NCBI GenBank assembly: GCA_002341165.1 | Contig: DDNL01000069.1 | Coordinates: 33,083-59,172 of the forward strand | From: Shewanellaceae bacterium UBA2521 | GTDB lineage: Bacteria > Pseudomonadota > Gammaproteobacteria > Enterobacterales > Shewanellaceae | Direction: 5' to 3' | DNA: 26,090 nucleotides | Position numbers and translations under genes: made by a program | Notes under the pieces: generated by a model | Told to the model about the DNA's origin: nothing | Databases searched by the model: none | Seen by the model: only the letters and a program-made list of their open reading frames with translations | In this document: piece after piece, positions 1-6,536 of the stretch | How positions within the stretch are numbered: the stretch's first letter is position 1 | How the letters are laid out: each line of letters begins with the position of its first letter

Positions 1-2
1 TT

Positions 3-1454
3 GAAAACATGGGTGCTCAAATGGTCAAAGAAGTTGCATCAAAAGCAAACGATGCAGCAGGTGACGGTACAACAACCGCTACGGTTTTGGCACAAGCTAT
101 CGTTACAGAAGGCTTGAAAGCAGTTGCAGCGGGTATGAACCCTATGGATCTTAAGCGTGGTATCGACAAAGCAGTTAAAGTTGCAGTAGAAGAGCTGAAG
201 ACACTTTCTCAGCCTTGTGAAACGAATAACTCTATCGCTCAAGTCGGTACGATCTCAGCAAACTCAGATCAAAACGTAGGTGATATAATCGCTCAAGCTA
301 TGGAACGTGTGACAAAAGAAGGCGTGATTACAGTTGAAGAAGGTCAAGCACTTGAAAACGAACTTGATGTTGTTGAAGGGATGCAGTTTGATCGTGGTTA
401 CTTGTCACCTTACTTCGTAAACAACTCAGAAGCAGGTCTTGTTGAGTTAGAGAACCCATATATCTTATTGGTAGACAAAAAGATTTCAAATATCCGTGAA
501 TTGGTTCCTGTTCTTGAAAGCCTATCTAAAGCCGGCAAGCCTTTATTATTGATTGCTGAAGATGTTGAAGGTGATGCATTGGCAACACTTGTTGTGAACA
601 ACATGCGTGGTATCGTTAAAGTTGCAGCGGTTAAAGCACCAGGATTTGGTGATCGCCGTAAAGCGATGTTACAAGATATTGCTATCTTAACCAAAGGTAC
701 TGTGATTGCAGAAGAACTGGGAATGGAGCTTGAAAAAGCAACTCTCGAAGATTTAGGTACAGCAAAACGCGTTGTCATCACTAAAGATAACACAACTATT
801 ATTGACGGTTTCGGTAATACTGATGAAGTGAAAGATCGTGTCATTCAGATCAAGCAGCAAATTGCAGACGCGGGCTCGGATTACGATAAAGAGAAACTAC
901 AAGAGCGTATGGCTAAGCTTTCAGGCGGTGTAGCTGTCATTAAGGTTGGCGCTGCAACTGAAATTGAAATGAAAGAGAAAAAAGCGCGTGTTGAAGACGC
1001 ATTGCATGCGACACGTGCTGCTGTTGAAGAAGGCGTTGTTGCAGGTGGTGGTGTTGCATTGGTACGTGTATCATCGAAGCTTAGCATTGAAACAGAGAAT
1101 GAAGATCAAGCTCACGGTGTGAAAATTGCGCTGCGTGCGATGGAAGCTCCATTACGTCAAATCGCAACGAATTCAGGTGAAGAAGCTTCCGTTGTTGTCA
1201 ATACGGTCAAAGAAGGCGCTGGTAACTTTGGTTACAATGCTGCAAATGATACGTATGCAGACATGCTTGAAATGGGTATCTTGGATCCAACTAAAGTTAC
1301 ACGTTCAGCATTACAGTATGCTGCTTCGGTTGCAGGCTTGATGATTACAACAGAAGCTATGGTCACAGACCTTCCTAAAGAAGAAAAAGCTGCTGCACCT
1401 GATATGGGTGGCATGGGCGGCATGGGCGGCATGGGTGGTATGGGCATGATGTAA
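3..1454 (+). CDS. groL: Chaperonin GroEL (60 kDa), 5' end cut by window
   Basis: GroEL forms the double-ring ATP-driven folding chamber that works with GroES in the cytoplasm. The reading frame is open to the window edge (E-N-M-G-A-Q at bases 3 onward), so about 66 N-terminal residues lie outside; a full protein would be close to the usual 548 residues. Visible family marks are the ATP-binding DGTTTA loop just after the window start, the GMQFDRGYLSPYF apical region, the ARVEDALHATRAAVEEG segment carrying the catalytic Asp, and the flexible Gly-Gly-Met tail ending in GMM. A strong terminator follows about 50 bases after the stop. groES is expected just outside the left edge but cannot be seen. 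Identity is certain. Confidence 0.98.
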   Translation, partial: ENMGAQMVKEVASKANDAAGDGTTTATVLAQAIVTEGLKAVAAGMNPMDLKRGIDKAVKVAVEELKTLSQPCETNNSIAQVGTISANSDQNVGDIIAQAMERVTKEGVITVEEGQALENELDVVEGMQFDRGYLSPYFVNNSEAGLVELENPYILLVDKKISNIRELVPVLESLSKAGKPLLLIAEDVEGDALATLVVNNMRGIVKVAAVKAPGFGDRRKAMLQDIAILTKGTVIAEELGMELEKATLEDLGTAKRVVITKDNTTIIDGFGNTDEVKDRVIQIKQQIADAGSDYDKEKLQERMAKLSGGVAVIKVGAATEIEMKEKKARVEDALHATRAAVEEGVVAGGGVALVRVSSKLSIETENEDQAHGVKIALRAMEAPLRQIATNSGEEASVVVNTVKEGAGNFGYNAANDTYADMLEMGILDPTKVTRSALQYAASVAGLMITTEAMVTDLPKEEKAAAPDMGGMGGMGGMGGMGMM

Positions 1455-1505
1455 TGCCTGTGACAACTTAGCCGACTTTAAGCTTTTGTTTAAATGATGC
1501 ATAGA

Positions 1506-1537
1506 AGCCATATTAACGCTGTTAATATGGCTTTTTT
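1506..1537 (+). terminator. Rho-independent terminator after groL
   Basis: A perfect 12-bp stem (1506-1517 pairing with 1521-1532), a 3-base GCT loop and a run of Ts to 1537 end the groESL transcript. Confidence 0.85.
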
Positions 1538-1595
1538 CATATCGGATATATAGAAGTAAATAAACGTAATATTGCTCTTAGAATAGGTTATTTTT

Positions 1596-1640
1596 CTTAT
1601 TTACCTTAGCTCTTACTATACTATATAAATAAGGCTTATT
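1596..1640. promoter_or_regulatory. Overlapping inverted repeats upstream of the basic orphan gene
   Basis: CTTATTTA at 1596-1603 is matched by its exact complement TAAATAAG at 1626-1633. A second symmetrical element, AATAAG-G-CTTATT, covers 1628-1640. A possible -10 (TATACT, 1617-1622) lies between the arms, with only a poor -35 match upstream. The arrangement could be an operator over the promoter of the gene at 1658. The region is AT-rich, so chance symmetry is possible. Confidence 0.3.
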
Positions 1641-1657
1641 AGATGTGAGTTGTAAGT

Positions 1658-2164
1658 ATGCCTAAGAACAAAAAAAACGACGACGAAAATTCATTTATAT
1701 GGGTATGTAAGTTCATTTATCAACAAGTTTGCTTTTTCTGTGAATGGTTTACCCCTTGGCTTGAAAAGTGGTTACAAGCTACTTTTTTCTTTACTGTAAA
1801 GTCGTACCATAAGTTTCTCACTTTTTATATTATGACACTCACGCGACTTGTTGATTATATGGTCAAAACAGGTTATGAAAGTAGAATGCAAAACTATATC
1901 GAGCAAAGTTATCATCAGCGCGCTGAAAAGAAGCTTGATAACCGAAGACAGGGTAAGTTCCTTAATCGACTCAAGCGTGCTCAACTTCGATATTACAAAA
2001 GATATTTAAAGCAAGGACATAAACACGCTAACCGATGTATGCGACATTTTTGGATTACAGTCAAGCTCAATAAAATAAAAGTGAAGTTGAAAACATTTGG
2101 AATCATGTGCTTATTTAAAATGAAAAAAGTATATAAAAAATTTAAGCCTTATGACGTGTATTAG
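1658..2164 (+). CDS. Hypothetical strongly basic protein, 168 aa
   Basis: I do not recognise this protein. The N-terminal third (about residues 13-70) is rich in Phe, Trp, Tyr and Leu and could associate with a membrane, but charged residues interrupt it and no clean transmembrane helix stands out. From about residue 78 it is very basic, with KR/RR-rich helical sequence such as RRQGKFLNRLKRAQLRYYKR and a Lys-rich C-terminus. By hand count it has about 37 Lys+Arg against about 11 Asp+Glu. Such a composition suggests binding to nucleic acid or anionic lipid, but this is only inference. The start ATG has a weak Shine-Dalgarno (GAG about 9 bases upstream). It stands alone between the groL terminator and the cydAB leader. 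The long open frame with its own upstream spacing favours a real gene. Confidence 0.6.
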   Translation: MPKNKKNDDENSFIWVCKFIYQQVCFFCEWFTPWLEKWLQATFFFTVKSYHKFLTFYIMTLTRLVDYMVKTGYESRMQNYIEQSYHQRAEKKLDNRRQGKFLNRLKRAQLRYYKRYLKQGHKHANRCMRHFWITVKLNKIKVKLKTFGIMCLFKMKKVYKKFKPYDVY

Positions 2165-2200
2165 TATCATATTTTTTTTTCAAAAAACCATGTTTAGTTA

Positions 2201-2228
2201 TTGACATTCGAAAGACTTAATTTAAAAT
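2201..2228 (+). promoter_or_regulatory. Candidate sigma70 promoter for cydAB
   Basis: A consensus -35 box TTGACA (2201-2206) is followed after 16 bases by TAAAAT (2223-2228), one mismatch from the consensus -10. If used, the cydAB mRNA would have a leader of about 255 bases running through the decayed reading frame. Confidence 0.45.
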
Positions 2229-2480
2229 TTAAACTTCATTCCTTTTCATCAACTTAATCAAATTACTTCTGCCGCAAATCAGTAAATAGAGTCTCTACAG
2301 GCTGTAGAAATTCTGCGCTGTATATTAAGAAACTATGATGTGTTGGGTTTATATGAAGGAGTGAATATAAATTATAAATTATAAATTCATGACCTAGCAA
2401 GAATGCTAAATATTAAACAGGATAGTTTATCGATCATGGGCTATATCAATGTATTACTTCGAGCACAGCTCGTAAGAGAG
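2226..2480 (+). pseudogene. Possible remnant of a winged-helix regulator gene
   Basis: One frame reads like a regulator N-terminus broken by two TAA stops (2283-2285 and 2382-2384). The segments are IESLQAVEILRCILRNYD (from 2286), then HDLARMLNIKQDSLS (from 2388) and YINVLLRAQLVRE. The pattern of a D/ELA..L.I..S helix-turn-helix followed by a YINVLLRA.LVRE recognition/wing helix resembles ArsR, MarR or IclR-type domains. The second stop lies inside three tandem copies of ATAAATT (2367-2387); removing all 21 bases would join the two halves in frame. No start codon or ribosome binding site is evident. The resemblance is judged by eye only. Confidence 0.3.
2367..2387 (+). repeat. Three perfect tandem copies of a 7-mer
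   Basis: ATAAATT occurs three times without gaps (2367-2373, 2374-2380, 2381-2387). It sits within the broken regulator-like frame and supplies its internal stop codon. A 7-base unit can change copy number by slippage and would shift the frame. Confidence 0.75.
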
Positions 2481-2488
2481 ATGTCAAA

Positions 2489-3823
2489 ATGCTTGATACA
2501 TTCGTTCTTTCGCGGATGCAATTTGCAACAAACATTAGTTTTCATATCTTATTTCCAACTATAACCATAGCTTTATGTTGGATACTTCTTTTCTTTAAAT
2601 GTAGGTTCGATAAGACGGGGCATTCAGACTGGCTAAACCTATATCGATTTTGGATTAAAATTTTTGCGCTTACTTTTGCTTTAGGTGTAGTATCGGGTGT
2701 TACTATGTCTTTCCAGTTCGGTACAAACTGGCCAGGCTTTATGGAAAAAGTAGGTAATATCGCAGGACCTCTTTTAGGGTATGAAGTACTGACTGCATTC
2801 TTCCTTGAGGCTATTTTTCTTGGTGTGATGTTATTTGGTTATAGTCGTGTGCCAAATTGGGTGCATACACTTGCTACTTTCCTTGTTGCTTTTGGTACTA
2901 CATTATCTTCTTTCTGGATTATTGTTTTAGATTCTTGGATGCAAACTCCTACAGGTTACGAAATACGAGAAGGGGTTGTGTATGCTGCAGATTGGTTGGA
3001 AATTATTTTTAACCCATCCATGCCTTATCGTTTATCGCACATGTTACTTGCTTCTTTCTTGACGGCTTCTTTTCTCGTGATTGGGGTATCGAGCTATCAG
3101 ATTTTGCAGAACAAAGATGCAACTGCACCCAAGTTGGCTCTTAAAACAGTTTTGACTTTAGCTGCTGTGTTAGCGCCACTGCAAATGATTGTGGGTGATT
3201 ACCACGGTTTGAATACTCTTGAGCATCAACCACAGAAAATCGCTGCTGTAGAAGGTGTTTGGGAAACAGAAAAAGGTGCGCCTATGCTCTTATTTGCGTT
3301 ACCTGATAAAGAGGCGCGTGAGAATCATTTTGAGATCGGCATACCAAATTTGGCAAGCTTGATTTTAACACACTCCTTCGATGGTGAAATCAAAGGTTTG
3401 AATGAGTTCAAAGGTGAGCATCCACCTGTTGCACCTCTGTTTTTCTCGTTTCGTATCATGGTCGGTACGGGGGTGCTGATGATCATCACAGCGCTATTCT
3501 CGCATTTCCAACTGAGACGTCGTGGTGTGTTAGCAACATGGCACTTGCAAGGTTTGAGCTATTTGACTTTTATAGGTTGGGTGGCGACGATAGCTGGTTG
3601 GTATGTTACGGAAATGGGGCGTCAGCCTTATCTGGTCACAGGTATACTGAAAACAGCGGACGCTGTCACACAGGTTCCATCTGAGCATGTTGGGTTAACG
3701 CTTGTGGGCTATCTGCTGATGTATGCGTTCATGTTGTTTTACTATATCAAAACGGTCTTTTTGTTGGCTCGTAAAAACGTCAACCCACCGGTAGTGGATA
3801 TAAAAGGAGCTGTTCCTGCATGA
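2489..3823 (+). CDS. cydA: Cytochrome bd-type quinol oxidase subunit I (short Q-loop, CIO-like)
   Basis: Subunit I of the bd-family oxidase in the inner membrane; it oxidises quinol and reduces oxygen to water without pumping protons. The haem ligands are His19 (b595), His184 (b558) and Met376 (b558, in GWYVTEMGRQP). Glu99 and Glu107 of the proton/haem path lie in GYEVLTAFFLEAIF. The quinol-binding Lys250 and Glu255 lie in QPQKIAAVEG. At 444 residues it is much shorter than E. coli CydA (522), because the C-terminal half of the Q-loop is missing; this is typical of the cyanide-insensitive CioA branch. Start ATG with AGAGAG about 8 bases upstream; a small hairpin (2460-2472) sits just before this site. 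The stop overlaps cydB by ATGA. Confidence 0.96.
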   Translation: MLDTFVLSRMQFATNISFHILFPTITIALCWILLFFKCRFDKTGHSDWLNLYRFWIKIFALTFALGVVSGVTMSFQFGTNWPGFMEKVGNIAGPLLGYEVLTAFFLEAIFLGVMLFGYSRVPNWVHTLATFLVAFGTTLSSFWIIVLDSWMQTPTGYEIREGVVYAADWLEIIFNPSMPYRLSHMLLASFLTASFLVIGVSSYQILQNKDATAPKLALKTVLTLAAVLAPLQMIVGDYHGLNTLEHQPQKIAAVEGVWETEKGAPMLLFALPDKEARENHFEIGIPNLASLILTHSFDGEIKGLNEFKGEHPPVAPLFFSFRIMVGTGVLMIITALFSHFQLRRRGVLATWHLQGLSYLTFIGWVATIAGWYVTEMGRQPYLVTGILKTADAVTQVPSEHVGLTLVGYLLMYAFMLFYYIKTVFLLARKNVNPPVVDIKGAVPA

Positions 3824-4818
3824 TTGACTCTATGTACTTACCCCATGTCTATTGGGGACTTTTAGCATTGTCTATTTTCATTTACGCTGTACTTGATGGT
3901 TATGATCTGGGTGTAGGTATGCTCATGCCGTTACGTGATAAAGCTGATAAAGATAAGATGGTTGCGTCGATAGGACCTTTTTGGGATGCCAATGAAACTT
4001 GGTTGGTTCTCATTGTAGGTTTATTGTTTATTGCTTTTCCTAAAGCACACTCTTTTGCTTTATCCTATCTTTACTTGCCTGTCTTCGTGATGCTCATTGG
4101 TTTAATTCTACGAGGAATCGCTTTTGACTTTCGTGTGAAAGCGCCAGAGCATCAACGTATGGCCTGGGATTATGCTTTTAAAATAGGGTCAGCAATTGCA
4201 GCTTTATCGCAAGGTTATATGATAGGTCGTTATGTAACAGGCTTTGAAGAGAGTGTATTCGCTTATGCATTTGCAGTATTAAGTTCTTATGGCGTTGCGA
4301 TTGCTTACTGCTTCATTGGTGCAGCATGGCTTATTTTGAAGACAGAGGGTGCGCTGCAAAAACGTGCGATAGTGTGGGCTCAATATAGCTCTAGAGCACT
4401 TTTCTTTGGTATTGCTGCTATTTGCTGGTTTTCTTTTATGCTGTACACAGATTCGGCAGCAGAGAAAATGAGTAATCAGATGCTGTTTATTTCAATCTTG
4501 GTACCTAGTTTATGCTTATTTTTATTCATTCGTTGTGAGTATAACTTAACTAGGAAAATAGGCCATGATGATGCAGCATGCTGGAAGCCTTTTGTAAACG
4601 CTATATTGGTCTTTTTGGTCTGTATGATTGGACTGGCTTATACTATTTTTCCTTACATTATCCCTGGAAAAATGCTTCTAGTCGAGGTGGCGAGTGCGCC
4701 TGAGTCGCTTGCTTTTCTACTGGTTGGAGCATCTGTAGTGATTCCACTGATTTTGCTTTATACCGCTTTTACCTATTGGGTTTTTCGCGGCAAAGTACGT
4801 GATTTAAGTTATGAGTAA
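3820..4818 (+). CDS. cydB: Cytochrome bd-type quinol oxidase subunit II
   Basis: Subunit II pairs with CydA in the membrane and stabilises the haem-bearing subunit. Family marks near the N-terminus are AVLDGYDLGVGM, IGPFWDANETWLV and LRGIAFDFR, followed by further hydrophobic helices to the C-terminus. At 332 residues it is a little shorter than E. coli CydB (379), as is usual for the CioB branch. Its ATG overlaps the cydA stop (ATGA), so translation is probably coupled. No CydX-like or YbgT/YbgE-like small frame follows: a terminator starts 28 bases after the stop. Confidence 0.96.
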   Translation: MIDSMYLPHVYWGLLALSIFIYAVLDGYDLGVGMLMPLRDKADKDKMVASIGPFWDANETWLVLIVGLLFIAFPKAHSFALSYLYLPVFVMLIGLILRGIAFDFRVKAPEHQRMAWDYAFKIGSAIAALSQGYMIGRYVTGFEESVFAYAFAVLSSYGVAIAYCFIGAAWLILKTEGALQKRAIVWAQYSSRALFFGIAAICWFSFMLYTDSAAEKMSNQMLFISILVPSLCLFLFIRCEYNLTRKIGHDDAACWKPFVNAILVFLVCMIGLAYTIFPYIIPGKMLLVEVASAPESLAFLLVGASVVIPLILLYTAFTYWVFRGKVRDLSYE

Positions 4819-4846
4819 GAGTGTAATTTGAGTTCAGCAGACAACG

Positions 4847-4873
4847 AAAAAGCTTACATCATGTAAGCTTTTT
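4847..4873. terminator. Bidirectional terminator between cydB and the SlyD-like gene
   Basis: An 11-bp perfect stem AAAAAGCTTAC / GTAAGCTTTTT (4847-4857 with 4863-4873) around a 5-base loop has a T-tract on both strands. It can end cydAB from the left and the minus-strand prolyl isomerase gene from the right. Confidence 0.85.
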
Positions 4874-4891
4874 CTTTTTATACTCTGGCCA

Positions 4892-5389
4892 CTAGTGAAT
4901 AGAAGGACTGTCGTCAGAGTCTTCGTCAGATAGATGAGCATGTCCATGAGATATTTCATCTTCAGTCGCATCGCGGATATCCATGACTTCGATTTCAAAT
5001 ACTAAATCCATACCTGCTAAAGGATGGTTGCCATCGACGACAACACTATCTTCGTGTACTTCTACGATTTGAACAGGATGAGGACCTACATCGGTTTCCG
5101 CTGTAAAACGCATACCTGGAAGCAGTTCGGAGACATCACCAAAAGCTTCTTTAGGTACACTTTGACACAAGTGGTCAAGGTAATCACCATAAGCTTGGCT
5201 GGCTTCTATATTAATTTTAAACTTATCGCCTGTTGTTTTACCTTCAAGCTCTTGCTCTAATCCAGTGATGATATTTTGAGCGCCGTGCAGGTAAACCATA
5301 GGATCTTGATCGAAAGAGCTCTCGATCAGTTCACCTTCGTGGGTATTGAGGCGATAATGAATGGTGACAACTTTATTTTTTGTAATCAT
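4892..5389 (-). CDS. FKBP-type peptidyl-prolyl isomerase, SlyD-like
   Basis: A cytoplasmic FKBP-type prolyl isomerase with the inserted-flap chaperone domain, which assists folding. Features are the N-terminal VVTIHYRLNTHEGELIESS strand pair, YLHGAQNIITGLEQELEGK, the insert region (AYGDYLDHLCQSVPKEAFGD) and the returning VDGNHPLAGMDLVFEIEVMDIR. The protein is 165 residues against 196 in E. coli SlyD. The nickel-binding tail is reduced to a short acidic stretch with HGHAH, so a role in hydrogenase or urease metallation is doubtful. It lies downstream of ung with about 60 bases between them and may be co-transcribed. The window holds a second member of the family, fkpB at 17580. Confidence 0.9.
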   Translation of the reverse strand: MITKNKVVTIHYRLNTHEGELIESSFDQDPMVYLHGAQNIITGLEQELEGKTTGDKFKINIEASQAYGDYLDHLCQSVPKEAFGDVSELLPGMRFTAETDVGPHPVQIVEVHEDSVVVDGNHPLAGMDLVFEIEVMDIRDATEDEISHGHAHLSDEDSDDSPSIH

Positions 5390-5450
5390 ATAAGATCTCA
5401 GTCAGGTATAAATAATCAGGAAAGCCTAACATGATTTTATCATAAATTAC

Positions 5451-6161
5451 TTAAGCTGCATGAGTTATTTTCCAATCAATCTCTTTTTGCTTTGTTGAGC
5501 GTAAGTATGCATTGGCTTGGCTGAAACAGCGACTGCCCAAGAAAGCGGGTGCAGACTTTGAGTTTTTATAAGCACCTAGAGGGCTTGGGTGGCTTGTGCG
5601 TATAACATGATGTCGATCTTCATCGATCATGTCACAGCACTTGTGCGCAAACGCACCCCAAGCAAGAAAAACCACATTTTGTTTATGTTGATTGATATAA
5701 GCCAGTGCCGCTTGTGTGAACTGCTCCCAGCCTTTCTTGAGATGTGAACCAGCCATGCCTTGCTCAACAGTTAAAGAGGCATTGAGTAAGAATACACCTT
5801 GCTTGGTCCAAGAGGTCAAATCTCCATGCTCTGGAGAGTTAAGTTGTACATCATGACTCAGTTCTTTAAAAATATTTCTAAGAGAAGGAGGGAGTTTTAT
5901 ATGTTGAGGTACGCTAAATGAAAGCCCCATGGCTTGCTTAGGCTTGATATAAGGATCTTGACCTACAATAACAACTTTTACTTTTTCCAAAGGTGTGTGC
6001 ATGAAAGCATTGAACCATAAGTTTTCGGGGGGATAAATAGTCTTACCTACATGCATTTCATGATTTAAGAACTGCGTTAACTTTTTGAAATAGGGTGCTT
6101 TGAGTGCGTCTTGAAAAAGAGGTTGCCACGAGGTGTGAAGGGGTGTGATCAGGTGTTGCAT
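5451..6161 (-). CDS. ung: Uracil-DNA glycosylase, family 1, with altered signature motif
   Basis: Removes uracil from DNA as the first step of base excision repair. The family-1 layout is complete: catalytic Asp69 in VVIVGQDPY, the proline loop IKLPPSLRNIFKEL, GVFLLNASLTV, VVFLAWGAFAHK, and the C-terminal HPSPLGAY loop with His191, followed by FLGSRCFSQAN. The family signature GQDPYH reads GQDPYI here (Ile72), and the following segment is KPKQAMGLSFSV instead of the common GxxQAHGL. The catalytic Asp and the HPSPL His remain, so activity is likely. At 236 residues it is of normal length. The Shine-Dalgarno is weak. It lies downstream of the DUF3545 gene and a modest hairpin. Confidence 0.95.
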   Translation of the reverse strand: MQHLITPLHTSWQPLFQDALKAPYFKKLTQFLNHEMHVGKTIYPPENLWFNAFMHTPLEKVKVVIVGQDPYIKPKQAMGLSFSVPQHIKLPPSLRNIFKELSHDVQLNSPEHGDLTSWTKQGVFLLNASLTVEQGMAGSHLKKGWEQFTQAALAYINQHKQNVVFLAWGAFAHKCCDMIDEDRHHVIRTSHPSPLGAYKNSKSAPAFLGSRCFSQANAYLRSTKQKEIDWKITHAA

Positions 6162-6222
6162 AGCAGGTTGCTCGACAGAAAAAATAAAGTCTTATTGTAA
6201 CCTAAGGAAACAGTCGGATAAA

Positions 6223-6249
6223 TAGACCACAATTGGGTTTTGTGGTCTA
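6223..6249 (-). terminator. Hairpin downstream of the DUF3545 gene
   Basis: A 10-bp stem (6223-6232 with 6240-6249) around a 7-base loop lies 9 bases past the stop of the minus-strand DUF3545 gene. The U-tract that follows on the minus strand is short, so it may only attenuate. Confidence 0.5.
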
Positions 6250-6257
6250 GCTAGAGA

Positions 6258-6443
6258 TTATAATTCTTCTTTTAGGTGTTGCTCATCATATTCTAAGTTA
6301 GGGTCTATATCTTTGAGCTCCTGCAATAGCCTGTGCTTTTCCTTTATTTGCTCTATTTCTCTCCATTTGCGTTTACTATTTTGTTTTGAACGTCGAGTTT
6401 TATCTGTCGCGTCGGAGTTTGATGCATAGTCTAACCTTTCCAT
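6258..6443 (-). CDS. Small DUF3545-like protein
   Basis: A short hydrophilic protein of 61 residues with unknown function. The core KRKWREIEQIKEKHRLLQEL, followed by an acidic end, matches what I remember of the DUF3545 family of gammaproteobacteria (consensus like KRxWREIEAIxDxxRLxxEL with a leading MDRLDF-type start). The sequence predicts one long charged helix. I chose the second ATG (MERLDY), because GGA lies 7 bases before it and family members start that way. The upstream ATG at 6455 would add MESI but has its purine-rich stretch directly against the codon. It stands between pgi and ung on the same strand, with a terminator on each side. Confidence 0.75.
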   Translation of the reverse strand: MERLDYASNSDATDKTRRSKQNSKRKWREIEQIKEKHRLLQELKDIDPNLEYDEQHLKEEL

Positions 6444-6496
6444 AATCGATTCCATCCTTATTTAGACTTCGTATAATATGTAGCATAAATTCAGAG

Positions 6497-6525
6497 AATA
6501 AAAAAGCAGAGCACTTACTCTGCTT
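6497..6525 (-). terminator. Terminator of the tal-pgi operon
   Basis: An 8-bp stem (6504-6511 with 6518-6525) just beyond the pgi stop is followed on the minus strand by TTTTTATT. Confidence 0.8.
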
Positions 6526-6536
6526 GAATATTTGGT

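Larger units (their letters stand above)
2165..2488. other. Intergenic stretch before cydAB
   Basis: No intact gene is visible in these 324 bases. They hold a T-run near 2172-2180, a good sigma70-type promoter (2201-2228), a broken winged-helix-like reading frame (about 2226-2480), a triplicated 7-mer (2367-2387) and a small hairpin just before cydA (2460-2472). No FNR-type TTGAT-N4-ATCAA site was found. Confidence 0.6.

Noticed and set aside
410..844. Long minus-strand open frame inside groL (144 codons)
   Set aside because: A shadow of the strongly biased groL codons, with no ribosome binding site or family resemblance.
1403..1451. Short tandem repeat at the groL end
   Set aside because: This is the normal Gly-Gly-Met tail of GroEL, encoded by repeated GGC/GGT-ATG codons.
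2165..2488. FNR or ArcA site controlling cydAB
   Set aside because: No TTGAT-N4-ATCAA symmetry was found; nearby ATCAA strings lack the second half at proper spacing.
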